Positions 56,384 through 64,000 of a DNA stretch of 64,000 bases are shown piece after piece. Under the pieces are notes generated by a model. The model searched no databases and was not told the DNA's origin. It saw nothing but the letters and a program-made list of their open reading frames with translations. The position numbers and the translations under genes are program-made. Origin of the DNA: Vandiemenella viatica (taxonomy: Eukaryota; Arthropoda; Insecta; Orthoptera; Morabidae); the NCBI GenBank assembly GCA_031002005.1, contig CM061919.1:175815121-175879120 (forward strand), written 5' to 3'. How positions within the stretch are numbered: the first letter of the stretch is position 1; every line of letters begins with the position of its first letter.

Positions 56384-57034
56384 CGGGGGTCCTCAAACTT
56401 TTTACCCCGTTGACCCCTTGATACCATATTTGCCTTCTTATCGACCCCTACAAGTATTTAATAAAAACATTAAATCAATTTGGCATTTGTGATGCTAAGC
56501 AATAAGGAGGCCTGCATAACAACTCAACGAAATAATTTATAATATCCACCCAATAAAATTAACCGAAAAATGAGATACTTTCTACTATTATTATAATCTA
56601 AAAAAATAGGAACAAAACTATGGACAGATGGAATAAATTTCTAATAAATACCTGCCAAAAAGAGCATATGGTTGTTGTACTGTTTTAAATTGTCACATAG
56701 CGATGGATCCACCTTCCTAAAGCAGTCTTCAATTCTCAATATTGCAACTATCACCTCTTGACAACCACCTTACGTCAGTGAGCAAAAGTAATTGGTTGAA
56801 AGTTTCATCATTTACTTCACATGACTTCACAAACAGACGAGAACCGAGAGGATGAGCTTTACTTTTATTCATTGACCTGACTTTTAGTAGAACATTCCTA
56901 TTTTTTTTCCTGTTCAATTTAATTGATCCTCCTTAGTATTAATCGACCCTCTTTCGACCCCTCTGTCTTAATCGACCCCGGTAGATCTCTTGTCGACCCC
57001 AAGGGGTCAGTATCGACCACTTTGGAGACCCCTG
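56384..57034 (-). mobile_element. Internally deleted hAT transposon, 8-bp target duplication
   Basis: GGCTAGAT flanks it at 56376-56383 and 57035-57042. The ends CGGGGGTCCTCAAAC and (inverted) CAGGGGTCTCCAAAG are diverged TIRs. The right 110 bp hold five TCGACC(C) words and the left end at least two (TTGACCCC, TCGACCCC), which look like sub-terminal transposase sites. A transposase fragment lies at 56729-56917. Confidence 0.9.
56729..56917 (-). pseudogene. hAT transposase fragment
   Basis: The minus-strand frame reads SRLFVKSCEVNDETFNQLLL and TDVRWLSRGD. This matches the LFKxLCE ... LLxHTEVRWLSRG block of hAT transposases related to those domesticated as ZBED/SCAND3-type genes. His before TEVRW is replaced by Leu. 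Only this block of the protein remains. Confidence 0.75.
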
Positions 57035-57249
57035 GGCTAGATGATTTCGGGAAATCGCCTAAAAATAACAACCAGGACTCGAACCATGACCCGTTGTACC
57101 TCCCCGATCCAATACCTTAACGCGCAGCCTTTCTGGCGGGTAACCAAAATTTTTCTGATAGAAGTATCTGCAAAAATTCGACATCATGCGTATCAGAAAC
57201 CCACTTAAAATGGGTAATAAGACACCAAAATGACTTATTAGGCGGTGTA

Positions 57250-57372
57250 CCAAAAAGATTTAAAGCTAACATTTTTAGAGGGCAAATGTAAATGGGTATC
57301 TAGGAAAATTGCCACCGGAGCGTGCGCTCCATCGCAATTTAATTAAATATCATTATTATTATTATTATTGTA
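57250..57372 (+). repeat. CR1-like LINE 3' end with (ATT)n tail
   Basis: GAAAATTGCCACCGGAGCGT and GCGCTCCATCGCAATTTAAT followed by (ATT)n match the terminal sequence seen inverted at 30525-30610. The tail gives the true 3' end of the family. Confidence 0.6.
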
Positions 57373-57945
57373 CCCAATCAATTACGGTGTAGAAATTACA
57401 GATTCGTTATCTGATGAGTGCGTTATCAGAAATGTAGTTCCTTGTATTGGAAGTCGTGTACCGCGGATTACTATTTGATAGTTATCTTTTCTGATTTTTC
57501 TTCGTTCAGCTTATGTTTGTTGCCACGTTTTGAAACTCCCTGTATTGCTTTCGCCAGCTATTCCGCGTGGTAAGGAGAAGCATTCCCCCAATTCTTTCCC
57601 CTCGTGCCATTTGTGTACAGTCACTGCGCAGCGAAAATAAAAGCCACTCGTATGCCACTCATTATTAGTGCGTGCGAATCGTTGTGATTGTAGTGGGCAG
57701 AACAAGCAGTTTTCGAGCAAGGGCGGCTGAGGATGTACTCGTTACGTGCTATATGAAAAAGAAATTCACCACTCGAACTGACGTCTCGTAGTGGAAAAAA
57801 GTCGATATTGGCCTGGTCAATGTTTAAGTGTTTTCTGTTTGATATATATCTATTGTAAGGAGTGCTCTGTGTGTATATAATGGATACGTTGGTGAAGAAG
57901 ACTGGATGCTTGTTGTGAGAAGAATTATGATTACTATGTATAACT
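57373..57945. other. Unannotated stretch with a 111-codon minus-strand frame
   Basis: The frame 57621-57956 (minus) has no recognisable domain, though it is longer than expected by chance in AT-rich DNA. No repeat copy elsewhere in the window. Confidence 0.25.
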
Positions 57946-57947
57946 GC

Positions 57948-58165
57948 GACGAGCAATCTCGGTGTCCTGGCATGCGGGAAGCCGTGGGTTCGATTCCCCG
58001 CCCAGCCATTCAGAATCCGGATTTCCTAATTCACCGAAATCAACACAGGCGAATGCCGGAATGATTCCTTCAAAAGTTCATGAAAGAATTCTTTCCCATT
58101 CCTTACCCCACCAGTCCTGTCCCTGCTCTAATTACTAAAGCGTTGATGAGGCGCAAAACCTTAAA
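57948..58165 (+). repeat. tRNA-derived SINE (family 1), diverged
   Basis: GACGAGCAATCTCGGTGTCC, B-box GTGGGTTCGATTCCCC, body with AATGCCGGAATGATTCCTTC, and tail GTTGATGAGGCGCAAAACC. Confidence 0.75.
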
Positions 58166-58190
58166 AACTACCGTGATCACTATAGCATTT

Positions 58191-58439
58191 GGACCGAGCG
58201 TGATGGGTGAGAGGTAACACTCTGCCCTCGCATTCGGGATTTCGAATCCCCGTTCGGGCATACAGATTTGGATTTTTCATGGTTTCCCCAAATCACTCCA
58301 GGCGAGTGCCAGAATGGTTCCTTTAAAAGGCCACGGCCGAACTCCTTCCCGTTTCTTACCCCCATCCTTTCCCGCTTCTAATGACCTCGACGTCAACAAG
58401 GCGTAAAGGCACAAGCAAAAAAAAAAAAAAAAAAAAAAT
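58191..58439 (+). repeat. tRNA-derived SINE (family 1) with poly(A) tail
   Basis: It has the head ACCGAGCGTGATGGGTGAGA, B-box ATTTCGAATCCCC, the body, the tail GACGTCAACAAGGCGTAAAG and about 20 A at the end. The A run marks the retroposition end. Confidence 0.85.
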
Positions 58440-58454
58440 GACGCACAGGAAATT

Positions 58455-58980
58455 CCTTTTTTTTATAGCTTTACTTTTCGTCGACGTCGAGGACATTGGA
58501 ACACTGGAGGCGGGAAAGTAGTGAGGACAAGGAACGGAAGGAATTCGGTCATGGCCTTCTGAAGGAAGCATCCCAGCATTCACCTGGAGTGCTTTTGGGA
58601 AATCATCGAAAACTCAAATCTGGATGCCCAGATGGGGATTCGAACCCGCGCACCGAGCGTGGTGAGTGATCGGTTAATGTTCTGGCCTCGCATTCGGGAG
58701 TAGGCGGTTTCGAATCCCCGTCAGGACATCCAGATTTGGATTTTCTATGGTTTCCCCAAATCACTCGAGGTGAATGCGGGGATGCTTTCTTCAGAAGGCC
58801 GTGGCTGAACTCCTTCCCGTTCCTTGTCCCATATCCCATCCCGCCTCTAATGACCTCGATGTCGACGAGGCGTAAAGCCATAAGCAAAAAAAAAATAATA
58901 ATAATAAAAAATAAATAAATAAAAAAAAAAAACCGAATCCGCGCCTTCCGAATGTGAGGGGTAAGGCAAGTTGCTAACGG
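58455..58980 (-). repeat. tRNA-derived SINE (family 1), split by another SINE
   Basis: The minus-strand body and B-box lie at 58455-58650 (GGGATTCGAACCCGCGC inverted). The head resumes at about 58932 with GAATCCGCGCCTTCCGAATG. The words CGAACCCGCGC and CGAATCCGCGC bracket the inserted SINE and look like its target duplication. Confidence 0.8.
58651..58931 (+). repeat. tRNA-derived SINE (family 1) inserted into a SINE
   Basis: Full-length + strand copy: ACCGAGCGTGGTGAGTGATC head, B-box GGTTTCGAATCCCC, body, tail GACGAGGCGTAAAGCCATAA. A long A-rich (AAT)n-type tail follows to about 58931. Confidence 0.85.
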
Positions 58981-58984
58981 GACC

Positions 58985-61860
58985 TGAAACAATACAACAC
59001 GTCCAGTAAAAATAAATTGCCTTTAATACATGTTCTACTTAGCTGCATAGAGTTCAAAAGTGAAAAAGAGTTTCCGATGTAACATACAAGAAAAATAGTG
59101 TTTTTTGACTGAACAAGGAAAGTTTAGTAAAAATATACGTTATAATTGCAACAAATATCTTGCCTTAATCAACAAAATCACGATCAAAAATTTTATAATA
59201 TATGTGAAAAAATAACAGTCAAACGCTTGTTCTAAATGTTTACAGAAAATTCAGGCATTAGTTATAATGACTACATACATATTTTTAATTAAGAAAAATA
59301 GATGCAAACGTCAGAAAATACAAACTCAACAATACTTAGTTTTATAATAATGAGAAATTACAAAAAGACTCCTATTTTAGTAATATTAACTTTTTAAATT
59401 TCAATCTGACAAAATATGAACTTTTTTTTACTTATCTTGTATGGACTGTAAAATAATCAAGATTTCTCTACGTATAATTGTGATGATGACTGTCTATTAT
59501 CAATGTTATATTAAAATTTTAATATTTACCCTTAAAAAATCTAATCTAATTATGTCAGCCATGTTCTGCCTGTACGGTATCGTTATCGAATGCCAGTAAT
59601 AATAAACACAAATTTTAAAACTCCTACCACAGTTTCAGAACATGATCAAGATAATTGGCGCCACTAACAGTAAAAACTACACCATTTTTTTCCGTAAGAG
59701 CGTGGAGTAATTATAGAACAAAAGATGTTGAAGTGCTCTCACTGACTGCTGGGTGCTGCTATCACCCTTTGGTGGAATTCAGCCAGTAACCAAGAAGCAT
59801 GGCACGGTGCAGGAAAGTGGACCTACATTCCGGCGAACGTGAGAAACGCGATGACCTCTCTGAGGATAGGTCTCGCTATGATTTACACTCGCGCCGTGCC
59901 AAAGGACGCGCTCAAGATGCGAGTGTTTACGACGCGTTGACCCGCGCGCGTTTATCACCACGCTGGCTCTAATTGGAAACGGACGGACTGCGAGAGGTAG
60001 TTGTAAATTACGACTCGGTTCCGTTTATGCCACATCAAGGCAATTGAGGACGATAAAAGGATGATTTATGCAAGTTTAAAGCGTAGCGCGGCCAGAGGTG
60101 ACGCCAATGGATTCCGCCATTTGAAGGTGACAGCCGTGCAGCTGGGCATCTCCGTGCGTCATTCGGTCTCATTTTTTCTCCTTTCTTTTTTTTTTAAGGA
60201 TACCCTTGGAGTTTTCTCATTTGATTAGATCACCACATTGGGGTCACCCATTTTGAAAGGCATTTTCAAGTGTTATAGTAACACGCCAGAAGGGTATAGT
60301 AGCAAAGTTATTGGGCGCCACTACAATCATTCACCACAAAAAGTGATGCAAAGAATTTTAGGCTGCTTACTTACTACATTAGTCAAAACTAGGCGGTAAA
60401 TCTGCTTGGCCATAAGGTGATCAGCACAGGTTCGATTGTGGTCGCCTTTTTGGGGGGAAGCTTTTCTTAAAAGTTTATTTTTCAACTATATGAAATGTGG
60501 GAAGAAATTGGAAACCAAGCCAATTTCAACGAGGCAGAAGGTATACCATAGTTCACAACAGTATTCCTGGTTTAGAGAATAACTCATGAGCTGAAAACAC
60601 ATTAATAGCATTATACGCATGCGACTCAGGCATGAACATCTGCATAGGATGTGATTGTGATGAATAAATTTGTAGAGTTTTAATCGCCTCTTATTTCGGT
60701 GTAGCGGATTTCAGACACAGCAACTGATTTTTTTGTCTGCTATAGTGAAATCAAAGCACCAGCTACCTATTTGTGTTATTTCTATACCGTACAGTAACAC
60801 CGAAATACTTTGTATGATAGTAGCAGCTGTCAAAAGAGATGGTGGGATGATGATTTAATTACGAAAATTATAAATGACAGTAAAAAGGCTATTAAAATTC
60901 TTTTGATCTGTGTCTAACTCTTCGATAGTTTGTGTATCAGGTGGCTGTGTAGTATATAACCAAATTTCAATAAATAAATTTTAAAACATATATAGAAATT
61001 TGGTTCTTCAGGCTTTGTGCTCGCGAAAAATATTTTTTCTCAGTGTTATACAAATTGACAGTTGGTATCTAAATTAAATCTTCTTATCTAATATATTTTA
61101 AGCTATATGAAATTCAATAAAACTCAACCCTTATATAATTGCAATTTTTGGTGTCGTTTTAAAATGTTTGAAAAGGGCGCTATCGAGTCACTGTTTCAAA
61201 AATTTAGTGACGAACCAATGGAGCACTGAGGAGTTATTTACTATTGGAAAGATATGTTGTATTTCTGAAAATCAAGTCGTGACCATTTTTTTTTTAATTT
61301 AAAAAAGGAGACGTTGACTAATTTTCTTAGAAAAGAGTGTGTTTTTTTTTAGATTGGTGGTAGTCCAAAAAAAATTTGAACAGATGATTCCGAAGATCGA
61401 GGAAATTTAAACTGCAATTATACCATATAAAAATTCTTGCTAACTTTAATCCATCAATATTAGTAACGTATGTTCGACTGCTTGCGAGTTTCGGCTTAAA
61501 AAAAAAAAAAAGGAAATATACCACAAATTCTATCACTTGGTAAAAAAAAAAGTATTCCATACAAATGGCGAAATCTGTTTCTCTCTTCTACCAATCTTAA
61601 GCTACAGGTGTTCTGTCAGTTGTGAGTAAGTTAGTTCACTTATGTACATTTATCATTATTCTTTATTTCTGACATCACCGTGTAATTACAACTTTGTCTG
61701 TAGTTGAGAAAAATATCCGTTTTATGACTGTAGGATGCACATGGTCTGGTAACCCGGGCAATATGCCCGAACGGCTTGAGTTATTGATTTTCAGAATGCG
61801 TTTGCGATGAATTTGCTTTCACTTAGAATAATACTTACAACTTATACCAATATATGACTA
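58985..61860. other. 2.9-kb stretch without genes; GC-richer block at 59740-60180
   Basis: 59740-60180 is GC/CpG-richer, with no coding frame or repeat. It holds TAAT/ATTA-type and Cdx/Abd-B-like words (CTCTAATTGG, CCGTTTATGCC, GATTTATGC). A regulatory role is a guess. The rest is AT-rich. Confidence 0.3.
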
Positions 61861-61867
61861 CAACGGT

Positions 61868-62550
61868 GGTTTCACACGGTACGATAAAAAGTCGTACAGG
61901 CAATTAGTCGTAGCTACATTAGGGGCGGTTTCACATGCACCGCTTTTTTTTGCCTTTGTTTGAGAACAAGATTTTAGCCCTTGTTGGCACCATCGACAGA
62001 ATGTTTTTAAGACTAATTATAAAGTTATTGCTCTATAGTTAATTCATTATTGTAGGAAAAAAAGTAATCGACCTCTTTTGGTGCATCCAATCAGAGGAAA
62101 GACGAAGTTGACATCCTTTACACGCGTTTTTAAAAACTCAAAGATATGGAGATAAATTTTTATTTACTTTTGAATATCACTTGCTTTCTTCGATAATTTG
62201 TAAGAGGCTCAAGGACATTTTTCGATGACAAAATACAATAATGAGAAATTGAATTCATCCTGTTGAAATATTGGCTGTTTTATCCCACAACACTGGTCTA
62301 GATTCAGTTAAAGATATCAGAAACGCAGCATAAATATTTTGAGCCATTTTAATCCTAATTTTCAGCCTCGAAAGAAGCTGACGTACAACTAAACGTCGTC
62401 TGGAGTGAAAGCACTCATTTGTTCACGTAGGCCACTGACTTCCTTGAAAGACGCGATCACTACGTCGTGTCATCGTTCTGCATGAAAAGCCTCATCACAC
62501 CTTCACTTCACTAATGGAATATGGTCTATGACTTTTTATCGTATACCAAA
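61868..62550. mobile_element. Possible DNA-transposon remnant with inverted ends
   Basis: GTACGATAAAAAGTCGTA (61880-61897) is the approximate inverse of TATGACTTTTTATCGTATAC (62526). The left part also carries TTTCACACGG/TTTCACATGC words of the kind seen at Harbinger/ISL2EU ends. The true termini and any target duplication are not clear. Confidence 0.3.
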
Positions 62551-62639
62551 ATCGTTGTTTGTGAAAACATCGGAAATCTGTGCCAAATTGTCGTTTGTGA
62601 GACAAACATAACTGGACGAAATTCTTTGAACGTTCAGCT

Positions 62640-62900
62640 TTATCAAATTATTCTTCTTCTTTCTGAAGAGGCCTGCTAGTACCGCTTGCCAATTTCAGTT
62701 CTTCATTCTTTGTTGTTGTTTCTTCTTCGGTTTAATCCAATGTTCCTTCATCATTTTATTGTGTTTTTTCCTTCTCTCCTCAGACCACTTTGGGTCGGAT
62801 TTCTTTTCATCTCATGCCTTGGATTCCTTCCACATTTGATACCTTCTTTCTAGAGATGTCTTTCCATAGCTTCCTTTTCTCTTTTATAAAGTAACTAGCT
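62640..62900 (-). pseudogene. Possible MADF/Myb-like fragment of a Harbinger-type second ORF
   Basis: Minus-strand frames give KEKRKLWKDISRKKVSNVEG and a strongly basic/acidic Lys-Glu region (RREGKTQ, TEEETTTKNEE). This resembles the DNA-binding partner protein of PIF/Harbinger elements. The match is short and could be compositional. Confidence 0.25.
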
Positions 62901-63282
62901 AGTGCCCACGATTTCGGTCGTGTTTGTAAAGAATTTTGATTGATAGCTACCGATATGCATTCACCTTGGTGCACGATGGGAGACTCGAGGCTAATACCAC
63001 GCTCGAACGCAAGTGATCTGCGCTGGTTATTTGTGGCAGCAAAGTGAAAAATAGGGACACGTGCGTCTTTGGTAGAAATAGAAAAATGTCCAGGGTCGAC
63101 CACTTTCAACCACCATATCTCCCTCAACTTTACAGCTACCGGAATTCGGCCAACATTGTGCACGGTGAGAAACTCCATGCTATTATCACACACAAACACC
63201 AGTGGTCTGCGTTAGGCAGTGATGGCTGAAACGTGAAATGTAGGGACACACAAGTCTATTTTATATATATATATATATAAGA
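62890..63282 (+). repeat. Short retroposon-like repeat ending in (TA)n
   Basis: It starts with ACTAGCTAGTGCCCACGATT. It contains two diverged copies of a block with TGATCTGCG...GTGAAAAATAGGGACAC and TGGTCTGCG...GAAATGTAGGGACACAC. It ends in TATTTTATATATATATATAT. The pattern resembles short insect repeats related to RTE-type LINEs, inferred from style only. Confidence 0.4.
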
Positions 63283-63589
63283 TTGTTCTTAGAAACTTTG
63301 AGATTCCTCAGTAATGACTGAGATCGTTGGCTGGGAAAGTAAAACTGTGTCAGTCGAGAACTCAAGCTCATGGCCGTATACAAGGAGGTGGTTTTGGCTC
63401 GGAGAATCAAATCTTGATATTCAACTATAATTTTCACTTCAAGAAATTCCAATTTTCCATTACTGTATATTTTGATAAGAAAATTAGTCCCGGTAAACTT
63501 AGTAAGATTAAGCTTGTAAATACTACGTGCTTTTTCTATGCCAACTGTAAGTTGCCTGTTCTGGAGAAAAATATATCTATTCCTCTTAT

Positions 63590-63820
63590 CACGTGTGGTG
63601 GGTGACCGGTATAGCTCTGCCCTCGCATTGGGAGGACGCGGGTTCGAATCACCGTCCGGCCATCCAGATTTCGGTTTTCCAGGGTTTCCCAAAATCAATC
63701 ACGCGAATGCCGGGATGGTTCCTTCAAAAGGGCCAGGGCTGAATTCCTTCCTCTTCTTTCCTCCCAGTGTTTTTCCACCTCTAATGACATCGATGAGGTG
63801 TAAAGCCATGAGCAAAACAA
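63590..63820 (+). repeat. tRNA-derived SINE (family 1)
   Basis: It has the head TCACGTGTGGTGGGTGACCG, B-box CGGGTTCGAATCACCG, the body (CCAGATTTCGGTTTTCCAGG) and the tail ATCGATGAGGTGTAAAGCC followed by AGCAAAACAAAAAC. Full length. Confidence 0.8.
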
Positions 63821-64000
63821 AAACTATACTCTTCTTTATCCACACAATTGTTGGCAAAACACCGTATACCAGAAACCCTCCAATTTTAATGTATTTTGCG
63901 TTTGCTATGTACATTATCTGATTCACCAGTTCATGGATAGATTCGTCCCCTTACAAAGGCGGGATGGATGTGGATTACATTATTCTGTTTAAAGGCTAAA

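Larger units (their letters stand above)
56330..57132 (-). repeat. tRNA-derived SINE relative, split by a hAT element
   Basis: On either side of the hAT element the sequence joins as GGGAACCGTTCCAGCATTCG, the 8-bp GGCTAGAT, then GATTTCGGGAAATCGCC. This is the inverted body of a family-1-like SINE. CCAGGACTCGAACCATGACC follows, an inverted B-box. The A-box side near 57100-57130 is degraded. Confidence 0.6.

Noticed and set aside
57621..57956. 111-codon minus-strand frame as a conserved protein
   Set aside because: Unusual length but no known domain and no repeat support; kept only as unannotated.
63590..63700. tRNA gene suggested by a perfect B-box
   Set aside because: The same head and body recur in more than ten copies; it is a SINE.

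Overview
This window looks like a piece of a large, repeat-rich insect nuclear genome, most plausibly a polyneopteran (orthopteroid or phasmid-like) species. The evidence is AT-rich DNA, spliceosomal exons of a metazoan MYST acetyltransferase lying kilobases apart, and at least sixteen complete, split or partial copies of a tRNA-derived SINE whose body resembles SINEs I know from orthopterans. Species cannot be fixed from the sequence, and the body similarity is recalled rather than searched.

The only host gene I can support is on the + strand: two exons (9533-9759 and 13790-13976) of a MYST-family lysine acetyltransferase, closest by eye to the KAT7/HBO1-KAT6 group. They join in phase and carry the C2HC finger and the auto-acetylated-lysine region. 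A third, uncertain exon may lie at 507-736. I do not see the acetyl-CoA-binding exons downstream, so either the next intron exceeds 50 kb or the copy is incomplete.

Almost everything else that can be named is transposable-element material. 1-5.7 kb: CR1-like and endonuclease-type LINE debris cut by SINEs. 6.1-9.0 kb: a 2.85-kb DNA transposon with an intron-bearing, broken transposase that I cannot assign to a superfamily. 10.4-12.7 kb: two degenerate tandem arrays with a complete but dead mariner beside the first. 12.8-22.2 kb: two Penelope-like element (PLE) remnants with GIY-YIG domains, and a LINE whose reverse transcriptase reads FADH instead of FADD. That LINE is interrupted by a 306-bp palindromic element with a 14-bp target duplication. 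23-34 kb: LINE fragments, one hAT MITE, and three Harbinger-type MITEs, two of them forming an inverted pair. 35.9-37.7 kb: two hAT derivatives flanking a Tc1/mariner-type remnant. 38.5 kb: a PIF1/Helitron helicase fragment. 39-45 kb: mostly unannotatable AT-rich sequence. 45-64 kb: a SINE-dense region with nested insertions, including a decayed PIF/Harbinger transposon inside a SINE, a hAT inside a SINE, a SINE inside a SINE, and a hAT MITE inside a Harbinger-like MITE.

The most interesting pattern is a set of short palindromic elements (17279-17584, 50989-51303, and a looser one at 49987-50120). They carry the hammerhead-ribozyme consensus core (CTGANGA, a helix, then GAAAC), in both arms of the first two. 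PLE remnants are present in the same window, and hammerhead motifs are known from PLEs. My hypothesis is that these are small non-autonomous palindromic elements mobilised by PLE-type machinery; this is inference and needs a covariance-model search.
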